The notes: a model not told the origin generated them from the letters alone. A DNA stretch of 64,000 bases from Piezodorus guildinii (GCA_023052935.1 CM041292.1:176348111-176412110); one strand, 5' to 3'; counted from the stretch's first letter, positions 42,040 through 54,221 are shown. Numbers and translations: made by a program.

Positions 42040-42300
42040 ATAAATTGTTCAGCGTAATCATCAGTCATGCCTTATTTGTCACTATTTTACAATATTTTCA
42101 TTATCTTACACTTTTGTATAAAAAACAATATTTTTCTAAAACCTTTAGCTTTCCAACGATACATTATATATATTACAGTTATATTACGAAAAACTAAAAA
42201 AATAATAAACTAAGAAAATACGTTTGCTTATTGCTCCTTTAGTTGATTATCAAAATCGTTGGACATTCATATTAAGCAGGCGAGGATGTCATAACCAGAC
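42040..42300 (-). repeat. Repeat family X, distal/middle fragment, reverse
   Basis: Tags tagctttccaacgatacatt, tttgcttattgctcctttag and atcaaaatcgttggacattc match the distal-to-middle junction of family X in reverse. Confidence 0.6.
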
Positions 42301-42419
42301 TTTTCAGATTCCTGCTGATATAAGCCAAATTAATTAAAGTGCTCTAGACTCTAGATGGCTTAGTGGCTAACATTGTTATGTTTTCCAATTGTATTAGTTA
42401 TAAGTAAAAGTAGGGCACT

Positions 42420-42834
<415 letters not shown>

Positions 42835-42984
42835 CTTTAACTGAATGCAAGCTATATAACTTTAATTTTATAAAGGGAAAACATATTTTGATTGTTAAAC
42901 TAAAATTCATACCACATAATTTAACTAACAATTAGTATATGGCGTAAAAAAACCACGAAGTTAAACGCCTAATCATCTTTCCTA

Positions 42985-44255
42985 ATCCTAATCATATTAA
43001 GCAGATTTTTACCAATCCTGATAAGATAATATGGTTGATTATTCTAAATCTATAAAATTAAAGGTACTTTAGAAGATAACAATTTAAAAATTCGAACTAT
43101 TTAAGTCAGAATGAAACCTACATGATATTAAATCTGAGTAAAGTTTACATCGATATAATAATAATAATAATAATAATAGGCTTACCGAACCCGAAGGTTC
43201 GATGCCGATACCACCAAACTTCGCCTGCATAGTCTCGTCCAATGTTCACCGGTCAAGCCCAAGCCCCCGAGATCAGCCTTAATGCAATCCTCCCATCGAC
43301 GCTTCGGCCTACCTTTCGGACGCCTACCAGTCGGTTCAGCGAATACCAGCTTTCTCGGAATCCGTTCCTCACTAAGCCCAACAACTTTACGCGCCCATTT
43401 GTGTCTCCGCGATGCTATCAACTCAATTATATTCACAGGGTACAAACTCCGCAATTCCGCGTTATGCAACCTTCTAAACTCCCCAGTGGCCTCATCTCTC
43501 TTTGGACCAAATATTTTACGCAATACCTTATTTTCGAAAACCTTAAGCCGCTGTTCATCCTTTAAAGTAAGCGGCCACGTTTCACATCCGTAAAGAACCG
43601 TTGGAAGAATAATAGTTTTATAAATTCTAATCTTTAAGTTTTTAGATAGAAGCCGCGAACTAAGTAACTTAGCAACTGAATAATAACACGCATTTCCCAC
43701 CTTTAACCGGGACTTTATTTCTTCCTGGATTTCATTTTTTCTAGTTATAATTGAACCTAAACACTTGAATTTCTCTACGTGTTCCAAAGTATGACCTGAT
43801 ACATCAATATCACCAAGATCGACACCGTTTCTGCTACTTATCATATACTTCGTCTTATCGGTATTTAATTCGAGTCCTATTTCTTTACCGGTTTTTATTA
43901 CATCGATATAGCGACTTAAATAAAAATCGCTTGAGCCATTTTTGAGAAAATCGTAAAAAATTGCAAAATGTATCATATAAAGCTGAATTTCTGGTCACCT
44001 GATTTTGATTAAAAAGTCGCTGTAACGTCTTAGGCGCACAGTTGTCTTAAATAAGAAATTTCGATTTTGTACGACTCTTCGTTTTTGTGTTTGACTTACA
44101 ACGCGCACACAAACACAGAGACCTTTTTTCGGGACTTGGTTATTTAGACTCAAGAGACCCTAAAACGTGTATTTCCGTTGAAGACTGGAATTAGGAAAAA
44201 TTCACAATCACAATACTCTCTCTTCTATATACTTCATATGTATGTAGGTAAAAGT
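42985..44255 (-). repeat. Repeat family X, hairpin half, split by an RTE-like LINE
   Basis: The two halves (42985-43156 and 43900-44255) join at the cgatatagcgact tag. The hairpin end is at 44220-44253 (ctatatacttcatatgtatg, taggtaaaag). The CA tract is at 44101-44118. The intervening 43157-43899 is a LINE flanked by the duplication acatcgatat. Confidence 0.8.
43157..43899 (-). pseudogene. RTE-like LINE, 5'-truncated, readable C-terminal ORF2
   Basis: The minus-strand frame from the truncation point (43899) to the stop at 43182 is uninterrupted. It encodes KTGKEIGLELNTDKTKYMIS, VEKFKCLGSIITRKNEIQEE, IKSRLKVGNACYYSVAKLLS, TIILPTVLYGCETWPLTLKD, FENKVLRKIFGPKRDEATGE and RRPKGRPKRRWEDCIKADLG. 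That is the RT thumb and C-terminal region of RTE-like or related endonuclease-type LINEs. The 3' end has an (ATT)n tail (43157-43179) instead of poly(A). The 10-bp duplication acatcgatat (43147-43156, 43900-43909) shows a clean target-primed insertion. The catalytic YADD is absent because of 5' truncation. Confidence 0.85.
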
Positions 44256-44299
44256 AAAAATTCTAGATTATAATACAAAAATAATTTAATAAATTGGTT

Positions 44300-44625
44300 G
44301 AATAATATAGTAATCAGAGGTTGGTGGGTAAACTTTTCTGGGATGGACATAGACCTTTTGGAACTCTCTGGAACTGGAAGTCCCAATCGTCGGTAATATT
44401 ACCCTATCAATCTCATGTCGGAATACTGAATTAAATAAAACAGGTGAAAGAGAGTCAGATCGTTCCAATCTGAACGCACCTCAAACCTCTACGAATTATT
44501 AATGTCGGTTCTAACTTTATTGAACGTTTTGCACATGCCCATGGCTATCAGGTTTACCAATTTCCTTGGTATTCGTTCCTCAAAAAATCTGTACAACTTT
44601 CAGCGGTCTGATTATTGATGTAAAA
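44300..44625 (-). pseudogene. Reverse transcriptase palm remnant (endonuclease-type LINE)
   Basis: The minus strand encodes LYRFFEERIPRKLVNLIAMG, MCKTFNKVRTDINNS, a stop, FEV, then LERSDSLSPVLFNSVFRHEI. It resembles the RT segment GIPxKLIxLI...FxVxxGLRQGDxLSPxLFN. The RQGD motif is altered (RSDS) and stops are present. Possibly the same family as the nearby RTE-like copies, but no overlap allows a test. Confidence 0.5.
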
Positions 44626-44829
44626 AAATCGTGTAGCTCTGCCCCTCATGGAGGGTTCAGATCATACTGTTTCACGGCCAATGGCATAGAACAGTGGTTC
44701 CCAACAAAACATATTCGCTGTCCCTTCTTAGAATCATCTAAATAACAAGGACTTGCTAAATCCTAAATATTAGGCATATTTTTAGATTTTTAGTGGGCAT
44801 TGTATCACGTACATTGCGAGCAAAATACC

Positions 44830-45396
44830 TTTACCGAAACTATATATTCTGGAAATGGCCTATGGATATAATGTGACCCCATCTGTATGTGACGGACTTG
44901 ACCCGGTCGTCCCTGCACTGTGATAACGGCAAATGCAGCGAGATATGCAGGCAGCTCGAATCAGAAGAAATCCAATTCAAAACAATTATTGAATTAAATA
45001 AGTCCACATTTAGTATTTTCGTTGCTGATGGGAACGTTAGAGTGTGGAGGAGAAAAAACGAGGCCATGAAATTGAAATACTTATACTTGACAGTAATGCA
45101 CGAAGGAGGAGGGATCATGGTCTGGGGCTCTATGGCTTCAGCTGGAGTAGGTAACTTGAAGATCATCGAGGGAATGATGGATCAATATGTATACATAGAT
45201 ATCCCAATACAAAATCTGCGACCCAGTCAAGTTAGACGTAGGATCAAATTTTGTTTTTAAAAGCATCATCGTGCCAGAAGGGTCGAAGAATAGATGCTGT
45301 ACAATGCTCCACGTCAGTTCACAAACACCACTACAATTCCCTGATTTAAACCCATATAGCACCTCTGGCAGGATCTTAAAATGAGGCTGAGGCGTC

Positions 45397-45397
<1 letters not shown>
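44830..45397 (+). pseudogene. Tc1-like transposase relic
   Basis: The plus strand encodes LNKSTFSIFVADGNVRVWRR, KNEAMKLKYLYLTVMHEGGG, IMVWGSMASAGVGNLKIIEG, MMDQYVYIDIPIQNLRPS. After a frameshift at about 45255 it continues KHHRARRVEE, LYNAPRQFTNTTT and HLWQDLKMRLRRH. The order matches the DDE domain of Tc1 transposases. The first catalytic Asp (FSDES position) is replaced and the second (DNDPKH) region is destroyed. A different lineage from 35850-36878. No terminal repeats were found; a TA microsatellite follows directly. Confidence 0.75.

Positions 45398-45482
<85 letters not shown>
45398..45482. repeat. TA microsatellite
   Basis: About 41 TA units with an AAA interruption near 45421. Confidence 0.95.
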
Positions 45483-45487
<5 letters not shown>

Positions 45488-46009
45488 CACACACATATTA
45501 TATACATTATAGGTATAAATAATTGGGAGTTAGTATTTTTTTAATTTATCTTAATTGTGTGCGTGTGGGTGTTTGTGTGTGTGTCTGTTTAAGCCTAAAA
45601 TAGATAAATAAATGAAGTTTTTCGGAGCTACTGCTGCAGTTGAAAAGTAGTTTGCCAAAAACCTATCTATAAATACAATATATTATATGATGTCAATAGG
45701 ACTATTATTGAGCTGACTCGGGAGTAATGATCCGAAAGCCCTAGGCTAGTTGATTAGTTCTACCCCCTCTCCCGAAGATTGAGGGTGGAAGGTCCTAATT
45801 TACCAGGAAATTAATTTCGGGTCCATCCACTCCTTGCCAGGATAGGATCTTATCTATATCTCTCACTCTAATAAACAGCTCTATACCAAAGGTTAACAGA
45901 GAATTAACTTATCTGGTTTAGGTTGAAATATTTATATATCAAATATTATTTCCATTTTATTTTATTTTTATTGTTATTATTATTTTTATGTCAATAAAAC
46001 CTTATGTAG
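45483..46009. other. No recognisable feature
   Basis: Contains a short GT-rich tract (45555-45584). Positions 45700-45850 are less AT-rich but unrecognised. Confidence 0.35.
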
Positions 46010-46170
46010 GTCTTAGAAATAGGAAATAATTTTTATTCTGGGACTGGGTCCATTAAGAATAACTGGTTTGTTATAAATAACATAATTAACTACTACTTAG
46101 AATTATGGATGAATATATATATTGGTTTGTGGGACAGGTCTTTTAAGTTATGGTTTCCACTCGATGACAT
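46010..46170 (-). repeat. CR1-like LINE 3' UTR fragment
   Basis: Reads in reverse as the 3' end of the 31275-32325 element: aataatttttattctggg corresponds to cagaataaaaattattt, and actgggtccattaagaat to ttcttaaaggacccagac. Only the UTR is present. Confidence 0.65.
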
Positions 46171-46254
46171 TTCATGGGGTTGCGTTATCACTCCATACGC
46201 CTATTTATGTGAGTAGGTATTGACTGACGGGTCCTACGGGTTTAAATTGTATAT

Positions 46255-46640
46255 TAATTGTTGATAAAATGATATGGTTCATTATTTGGAATCTACAGAA
46301 TTAAAGATACTTAAGAGGAAGACAACTTAAAATATCGCCATTTAAGGTCTATCATACCATACTATTTTAATCAGATTGAGACATATATTAAAGCGCAATT
46401 AATGTTATATCTATATAGAGAATTTAATAAAAATCCTTAAAGCCATTTGTTAAATATTAAATAAGTTGCAAAGTGCATGGTATAAAGTGGATCTTCTGGT
46501 TAGCCGATTTTTACTTTAAAAAAGTTGCTGTAACATCTCAGGCGTATACGCTTCTAAAATATGAAATTTCAGATTTATAAAACTTATCGTTTTAGAGCAA
46601 GACTTAAGACACACATGCGAGCTCACACACATACACAAAC
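46255..46640 (-). repeat. Repeat family X, partial, reverse
   Basis: Tags gaattaaagatacttaagag, cgccatttaaggtctatca, gcaaagtgcatggtataaag and a CA-rich end (46620-46660). The hairpin end is lost. Confidence 0.7.
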
Positions 46641-47007
46641 ACACACACGCATGCACGCACAATAAATAAAATGGTTCTTAATTCCTCCACAATTTATTTC
46701 ATATCAAATTGATTTTGATTCTACGACGGTGCTTTTTCCGTTTTTCAAGACTTACTAAGATATATTAGAATTAATAACAATTATCACTACATGAAAATTA
46801 ACACCACGTTAAAACATTTAGTATTAGAACATTCAGTAATGTTACGTAAAGGTACTTACCCTGTTAACCAATAATGGTTTTTTTATATATATCATAATTG
46901 TATAGATTTTTTCAAATTTTATTTTTTTATCAAAATAATGAAAACTTTGTGTGCAAACGGTGTTTTGAATAAGTTATAAAATTTATCATTGCTATTTTTG
47001 TTTATAT

Positions 47008-47065
<58 letters not shown>

Positions 47066-47373
47066 TATATATAAATATATATTTTTTTTTTTCTTTTTTT
47101 TTCGTCTCTATATGTCTTTTTATACTCTAATTGAGAATATCCGTTTTGAGGCATGTTTATGAAATGATTCCAAAACAGAAGGGACACCTTTTATACAATT
47201 GAATATCCTCATTGCCGGAAATATAATTATTAAAGTGTTTACATCTCTTCAAATATGGCTGTTATCCCTTCTCCCTTCCAAAGTTAATTTAGTCAAATAT
47301 TGGTATCTCTGGTGTTCGGGTCTCTCTTTATTGACTTCAAACTTAAAAACAGTGTTTTTGTTTGGTTTTTATA

Positions 47374-47446
<73 letters not shown>

Positions 47447-47711
47447 CGTCATTCAGATAATACTCGTATTTATGTGTTACATTCTATGGAGTGGAGTTAC
47501 ATAATTTATAATATAGTTTAATTTTTATGACTTATAAAAGATTAAAAACAAACCTTATATTTAATTTTCATCACCGAAGTGTATAGGCGTCGTTATTGAA
47601 TTTTTGAAATTTTAAATATTTTCAAAATAAATATTTATTATTTGGTGAATTTAGTGCTTTAAACAAGTTTACATACTTAAAAAATAGTTGAAAATATGTG
47701 TAATGTTGATG
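46641..47711. other. AT-rich DNA with two TA tracts
   Basis: CA/TA microsatellite at 46999-47075 and TA microsatellite at 47377-47443. No coding feature supported. Confidence 0.5.
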
Positions 47712-47885
47712 CCAGATAATTTAAAACAATAGTTTTTTATTGATGTAACAGATTTAAACCATTTTATGTAGCTCTAATTAGGATTTCGAACAACTTCGGG
47801 TAGTTTCGTGTACAATCTGTTCCTAAAAATGTTAGTCACACCCTCAATACTAAAGTAAAGTGTTACCGAAAATACTTTTGTTTTA
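47712..47885 (+). repeat. Repeat D, copy 1
   Basis: Shares in order: taatgtaac-like start, ttatgtagctctaattagg, ttcgggtagtttcg, tctgttc and ctaaagtaaagtgttac with 48580-48760 and 50362-50555. Confidence 0.65.
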
Positions 47886-48224
47886 ATAATTAAATTCATA
47901 AGCTAACCAATATTAAATTAAATTTAATACTTTTTAGTAACAACCTTTTAGGTAAAAAATTATAAGATTATATAATTCAGATATTTTTATTATTAATTAT
48001 CTATTTTTAATTTGTAATAGCTGAATAGAGCAAATATTAAACATTTTAAACTAATATATTAAGAGAATTGAAAATTTTTAAACAAATAATACTTTAACTT
48101 CATTCCTATTATCAAAAAATATATAAGTTTAAGTATTAAGATAAATCGTTAAAGTGAAGAATTTAATATTTTAAATAAGCACCGACACTTGTTAAATCAT
48201 TAAAAATACTTTTGATGACAATAT

Positions 48225-48345
48225 ATTCTTTTCAGATAATAACAATGATAATATTTTAATAATGTAACAAATTAAGACCATTTTATGTCTCTAATTAGGT
48301 TTTCGGACACCTTGGGGTACAGTCTGATCCTATTAATATTGAACA
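48225..48345 (+). repeat. Repeat D, copy 2 (short)
   Basis: Contains taataatgtaac, ttatgtctctaattaggttt and a shortened tcggacaccttggggtacag. The 3' part is missing. Confidence 0.6.
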
Positions 48346-48579
48346 TTCTTTGTTTTTATAATTCTTTTAATAATTGAAGATTTCAAAGTATAATATTTAC
48401 AAAATTGAAAACATAGTTTGTAACATACTAAAAGCTTTTAAAGAAATAAAATATATATTTTTTTTTTTTAGATACATGCTTATCATAAAAAAATATAAGT
48501 TTAATTAAGATATAATGTTAAAGTACAGTATTTAATATTTTCAATATGCATCATAAATATGGAACCGATAATAATATAT

Positions 48580-48760
48580 CTTGTCAGATAATAATAATGA
48601 TAATTTGTTAATAATGTAACCCATTTAAGCCAGTTTATGTAGCTCAAAAAGGGTTTCGGGCTTCTTCGGGTAGTTTCGGGTACGGTCTGTTCGCATCAAG
48701 GTTGGTCTTACCTTCTGGTCTTAAGTAAAGTGTTACTTCTCTATGTTAAACTATCATCAT
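48580..48760 (+). repeat. Repeat D, copy 3
   Basis: The most complete early copy: cttgtcagataataataatg, ccatttaagccagtttatgt, tcgggtagtttcgggtacgg, ttcgcatcaaggttggtctt, taagtaaagtgttacttctc. Confidence 0.7.
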
Positions 48761-49300
48761 GATAGAATAAATATTGTTTCATTTTCTACTTTTAAGTGAG
48801 AATGTATTAGAAAAATATGTTTTACAATTTTCATTAATATAATTATAAAAACTAGATATAATTATGGATGAATATTAATGTTTTCTAGATTTTGATTTCA
48901 ATATCTAACTCGAACATATATTAAAAAAATTAAATAAAAAATTTTAAACATAATTGTAGTATTTAAAAGGCTTTTAAACAATAAAAAATATTTAGTTTTT
49001 AAATTTTATACCTATTATAATGAATAATATTAGTTTAAAAATAAAAGCAATGTTTTAATTTTAGCAATGTTGTAATTTTAATGATGAATATAAGCAATTT
49101 CAGTATTGAATATATATTTTGGAAATTTATTTATATTACTGTCAAAACAATAATCTATATCAGAACAAAAATCTATATCTATTAACCATAAGAACTAATA
49201 TCAATTAATTTTTTATAATATGTAAATATTTTTACCAATAGGTTAGAGATATTTTAATATTATTCATTGTTTTATTATTATGGATAATATTGTTAAATAA
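48761..49300. other. No recognisable feature
   Basis: Very AT-rich, no supported feature. Confidence 0.35.
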
Positions 49301-49720
49301 ACAAATATTACATACCTGTGCACACAAATAAAATGTCCGCTGTGAAGGAGAGTAATATTTGATGAATATTTGAATATTTGACTTCTCTAGTCCTGGTGGT
49401 GAGGGGAGGGGTACCGCTCAGCCAATCAGGTGAGAGGTAACATCCAATAGTCAAATTAGGTTCTTAAAAACACAGATCTTTCATTTGTCTTCGTGAATCG
49501 GTTTAGGTCAGTTCAGTCGGTTAAAGGTAGTTTGTTTTATATGAAATGTGCAATATTTGTGTGTAACGGTATAGATTCAAGTTTCTGTATTCGTATAATC
49601 GTGCATATTTATATATTTTAGAATCTTCAGAAGATAAACTATGATTTAAATAACGAAACGTGTGATAAACTCAAGAATTCGGCCATCTTGGAAACTTCTA
49701 TTGTAAGTAATGGAATTTAA
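49301..49720 (+). other. Less AT-rich block with a Penelope-type motif, unassigned
   Basis: Contains cagccaatcaggtgagagg, gtcttcgtgaatcgg and a TATA-like stretch, then tcttcagaagataaac and taacgaaacgtgtgat (49628-49664). It ends with a donor-like tattgtaagtaa (49699-49710). The motif pair resembles the CTTCAG...CGAAACGT signature of Penelope-like terminal segments. A 5' untranslated exon is an alternative. Confidence 0.3.
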
Positions 49721-50361
49721 ATAATACATAATAAATTTATTTCATATACACATTCGTTTTTTGCCATTTAAATTTAGGTTTTGGTGCTATAATTTACATT
49801 AAATTATTATCTAATTTCCTCAAACTCACAATAATAACATTTTTTTACATGTTTTTTAATAAAAAAATTTAAGATTTAACCAATCAAGTACAGATGATCC
49901 ACGTAAATATTCTTATTTGATTTTAAAAACTTCTATTAATTGAGAAGTACTCTTCGAGTATAGTATTAAAAAGAGATGTCATAGCAATATGGATTGGAAG
50001 GGAGAGGGTATTCTGACATTATTTCCAAACTTAAAAGGCCAACATAAACATTACTGATAATATAAAAAAAAAAAATGATTCGAGATTACCAGGTTGTGGA
50101 GTGCTGTTTGCAGGAATATAAGCAATACTAGAGATATTTATGTTAACAAACATATTTATGCAATAAGCACATATTGCTCTGGTAAAGTGGTAGCATAGGG
50201 ATAGGCCTGACCCTCTAGGAACAATGGTCACATATACTTTTTAGAATCGCATTTACAAAAACCTGGTGCGCGCGACAGAAGATATTCATTATATCCATTT
50301 CGTCCAGCATGTATATTTCCCCCTTTTTTGTCATTGCTAGCAAGATGAAATGGTTAATTTT

Positions 50362-50555
50362 TTATCTGATGATAACATATCTTGTCAGGTAACAATAATG
50401 ATAATATGTTAATAAGATAGGAGATTTAAGCCAGTTTAAGTAGCTCTAAAAGGGTTTAGGATTCCTTTGGGTAGTTTCGGGTACGGTCTGTACGCATCAA
50501 TGCTGGACTTACTTTCTGGTCATAAGTGAAGTGTTACTTCTCCTATTTTAAATTA
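50362..50555 (+). repeat. Repeat D, copy 4
   Basis: Very similar to copy 3 (cttgtcaggtaacaataatg, tttaagccagtttaagtagc, gggtagtttcgggtacggtc, gaagtgttacttctcc), although 1.8 kb away. Confidence 0.7.
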
Positions 50556-50619
50556 TCTTCACTACGGAATTAGCATTCAATTTCATTTATTTCAGATTAA
50601 AAATTCTTGTAATAGAATT

Positions 50620-50975
50620 TATCATCTATTCTACTACAATCACATAATTGTATTCGCTTTTCATCACTTTCCATCAATTTGTAAAACTTTGTATGTAACA
50701 TACTATTTTCTTTAATCTTTAGCTCTCCAATAGTATATCTAAATTACTATTCCAAAGCATGTAAAAGTTAAAGAAGAGTGATGAAAGTCCAATAAAACTA
50801 ACTGGTTGTTTTAGATAATAATATAATAGATTATTTAATAAAAAATGTTTCTATCGAAAACAAATTATTAATTCTTTAAATTCATTTCATCTCAAACTGT
50901 ATTTGAAAATCCTTGAAAATATGTTTACAACGGAGGTAAGTAAAAGTTGTGTGTTGAGCGCACTAGATTTTTTTT
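50620..50975. repeat. Repeat family X, two distal thirds in inverted arrangement
   Basis: 50620-50745 is reverse-oriented (ttcgcttttcatcacttt, tttagctctccaatagta). 50750-50975 is forward and ends gaggtaagtaaaagttgtgt plus gagcgcactagatttttttt. The two meet at about 50747. Confidence 0.65.
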
Positions 50976-51204
50976 TCCTTTTACATACTCATGTTTTAAC
51001 TCTTACTTAATTTATTAGTTCTTAAATTTCTCCAATCAACCAAGATAAGGGAAAGCCGTGTCTTGCCTTCACCACATTTTTTCATTAATATAGATGAGCC
51101 ACATTCAAACCACCACTATATTCATCAATTGAAAAAAAAAATATATTTATTTATTTTTAGAAATTATGTTACAAACTATAGATTTCTTTATTCATTCGTT
51201 ATTA

Positions 51205-51300
51205 ATCACTTAATGCTAATCCGGCCAATGAGACGATGATGCAATGGGAGTCTTCAATTTTGCCTATCCATATTTAATTAAGGTAGTCATCTATAAGTCA
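51205..51300 (-). repeat. SINE family B body fragment
   Basis: Tags cacttaatgctaatccggcc, atgcaatgggagtc, ttgcctatccatatttaatt match the body at 13560-13680 in reverse. Confidence 0.55.
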
Positions 51301-51644
51301 TTGCAAAGGCTCGGGAACACTATTTTACCTCATCGCCGAAGGAGGGAATACTCATTGATTTTATTTTTATTTTAAAAAATCCTAGAGCTGTATGCCGGGT
51401 TTCACCGGCTTATTTGGCTGTTAAAGCAATTAAAGTATTTTCATTTTTGTTTTCTAAGACTTATTTTCATTAAAATGCAAATATCTCATTTTTTTAAATC
51501 GTATCCTATGTTCTTAACTTAAATTTCATTATTTTGGCACCCCTGTGATTATCCGCGTTAACTTTCGTTTTATTGGTGTTTCCGCTAGATCGCGCAGCGA
51601 TGCACATTACTATCCCTTATTGAAAAGTGTCACTCACCAAATTT
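51301..51644. other. No recognisable feature
   Basis: Nothing supported. Confidence 0.35.
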
Positions 51645-51712
51645 TGCCAGAATATGTTTTCTATACTCTTCTGTACTAATGATTTTTTTCGAAGTGGCGG
51701 AACAATGTGAAA
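51645..51712 (-). repeat. Repeat family C, inverted end
   Basis: The complement (cacattgttccgccacttcg, then agtacagaagagtatag) matches the start of family C at 10208 and 52296. With 52296-52715 it forms an inverted pair. Confidence 0.5.
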
Positions 51713-51827
51713 AAAAAAATTAAAACCCAATTTTACTCTGAAATCTTGCGTTTTAGGAAAATTATAGTTTTTAGATTATCGAAAAATGTGTAGAATATAT
51801 TTTTTTTAACCGAAACTACATGATCTC

Positions 51828-52053
51828 CAGTAGGAGTGGGCATAAACGGATGATCATCATAATCAAATGATCGGAAAAAAAAAAGGTTATTCGACTATCC
51901 CAACCCATTGTAATCCCTCGATTGTCGTTAAAACACTCAGTTCGAATGATCATTCGTTTCTCCGAACCGATTAGTCCCATAATCGATTAATTCGAATGAT
52001 TGAAATAATCGAATGATCTGATAATCGTCATTCGATTATGCCCACCCCTACTC
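51828..52053. mobile_element. hAT-like MITE (about 226 bp)
   Basis: Ends cagtaggagtgggcataa and ttatgcccacccctact are inverted repeats, and the interior is made of attcgaatgat / gattatcg palindromic words. Short non-autonomous hAT elements often have CAG-GGGTGGGCATAAT-type ends. No clear 8-bp duplication was found, so the superfamily is tentative. Confidence 0.55.
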
Positions 52054-52295
52054 TCTAGAGAAAGCCATAGCGAATACCTGAATAAGCTTGACCTTAGAAG
52101 AAATGATTGATAGTGGCTAAATATGGCTTTTATCTAATTATTTTGTTGTAAAATGATTGAAAATGTTTTATAAGTAATTTAATTCTGAATTTTTGTTAAT
52201 AAATAATTGTTTAACAATTAATAACACATTTTCAACAATAAGAAGAAATATAAGTAAAATGCAAGATTTCGGAAAAAAAAAAATGAACTTTTATT

Positions 52296-52715
52296 TTTTT
52301 TCCAAATTGTTCCGCCTCTTCAAAATATTACTTTGTATAGAGGAGTATAAAAGACTTTTAAAAGTATAAAAATCGGTGATTAACATTTTTCAAAAGGGTT
52401 AAAAAAATACATAGTTTGATTTTCTTTATTTTGCTAAAAAATGGCTTTTAATTTAAGAATCATGATCATATAATTTTTTCATGCCTTTTATTCCTAAGAA
52501 TCAGAGAAAAATTCATCATTAATTATTTTCAAATTTTGTTATTAAAAAAAAAATAAAAAAAAAGTTTTTTAAAAAAATCTCGAAATCGTTGAAATTAAAA
52601 AGCTAAAACTTTAGGTGAATTATTTTTATTCGACACCAAATTGATCTTGGGGTTTAAGTCAAAAAAGCCTCGGGTGCAGATTTATCATTCTTTCCCGGCT
52701 ACATCCTTTGGTAAG
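52296..52715 (+). repeat. Repeat family C, copy 2
   Basis: Colinear with 10208-10616: tgtatagaggagtataaaag, caaaagggttaaaa, gattttctttattttg, ctttaggtgaattattttta, cctcgggtgcagatttatca. Confidence 0.6.
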
Positions 52716-53207
52716 TGGACTTCTGTTTTGCTCCTGTTTGTTCCACCACCAAAGTACCACAAGTTACTCCACTTACAGTTTGTAAGTAAATCGCTATCAA
52801 TTTTTTTTTTTTTTTTTAATTGATCCCAAACGACTGGGTTACATTTTTAAAACAGTGTCAGGTGTAGTAAAATGGTTACAACATTACATGTAACTAATAT
52901 ACTTACGCACTATGAATAATGAGTGACTTCATAAAGTGTAATGTTGGAAATATCGGAGCATAGTGTTCCTCATTGACATTCAGGAATGTAAGGATATTAA
53001 GGAGGCCTTCTCTCTTCATGGTATAGAGGATATGGGCGTTGGGAGGTATCTGGGACTGGTATTAAGGCCGCTCTGCATCCTGAGGGAAGAGCTAGCTTAA
53101 ATATCCTGATTTGGTGATAGTGAATAATAATACACTCTCACATACTTTCAACGTATTATAATAAATATTCATTTACCGAATTTTCTATAAAATATATCAT
53201 TCATTAC
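52716..53207. other. No recognisable feature
   Basis: T17 run at 52801-52817. Positions 52940-53100 are GC-richer and unrecognised. Confidence 0.35.
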
Positions 53208-53415
53208 TTTCACTTACCTATATATTAAAAATATAGTAAGGGAAAGAATAGCGATTCAGAAAATTTATAATTTCAGTTTTGCACGGAAATTCAAGTTTTG
53301 AGTCTTCCTGATTCCCTATGACCCAGTCCCGCAAAAAAGTCTGTGTGGGTGTGGTAAATCCAGCACGAAAACAAAAGTTTTTAGGAAACTGGAATTTCAT
53401 ATTTAAGACAACTAT

Positions 53416-53849
53416 TTGAGTTATGGGGGTCCACTAAACCATCAAACTCCTCTCGCATCCAATCCCTCCAATCCAAAATCCTTCGAAAAATCCTTAATGC
53501 TCCATACTTTGTTACAAATAAAATTATCCATAAAGACCTAAATATCCCATTAGTTGAAGACTTAGCCCGATCCAGATATACATCCTTCCATTCCAAACTT
53601 CCTGCCCACTCAAACCCGCTTATCCGTGACCTTTCCTCAACATCTATTCCTGACAATCCACCGAGGCGACTGAAAAGAAGATGGCCAAGAGACCTCTTAC
53701 CGTAAATTGGACATTGGAGTTCTACCAATGGGTAGTTTCTTCACAGGACAATCATGTGTCTTAATCTCATATCTATCCCATTTACTTGATGTATTGTATA
53801 AATACAGTTGTAAATTTCTTTAAATAAATAATAAAAAAAAAAAAAAAAA
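53416..53849 (+). mobile_element. Jockey-type LINE (family 2), young 5'-truncated insertion
   Basis: An uninterrupted frame at 53418-53705 encodes ELWGSTKPSNSSRIQSLQSK, ILRKILNAPYFVTNKIIHKD, LNIPLVEDLARSRYTSFHSK, NPPRRLKRRWPRDLLP and a stop. A 3' UTR (cttgatgtattgtataaata) and poly(A) at 53833-53849 follow. The duplication aagacaactat (53405-53415, 53850-53860) flanks it. With no stop in 95 codons and a long poly(A), it is among the most recent insertions here. It lacks the RT catalytic domain. Confidence 0.9.
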
Positions 53850-54218
53850 AAGACAACTATACGCCCGAGATGTTACAGCAACATTTTCATCAAAATGAGC
53901 CATCTTTACATTTTTTTACGATTTTCTCAGAAAGGGCTTAAACGATTTAGATTAAACTCGCCATATCAATGTAAAATTAACAAGATTTATTTTCATGTAG
54001 TTTACGTTTTGATTGAAATTGTCTGATAGTGCTCAAATCCCGATTTTGTACAAATTTCTTCTTAAGTAGTTTTAATACTGTAGTTTAAAAAAAAAATAAC
54101 TATATCAACTTATTAGGATAGATAAAAAGTGACTAAATTTATAAGTTGAACATGCTTGATAACCAACTTAGAAAAAGAGCAAAATATTTTTTAAATGTAT
54201 TTTTAACATGAGGATAGT

Positions 54219-54221
<3 letters not shown>

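Noticed and set aside
43242..43593. Plus-strand frames of about 100 codons
   Set aside because: Antisense shadows of the RTE-like ORF2 fragment, whose conserved RT motifs are on the minus strand.
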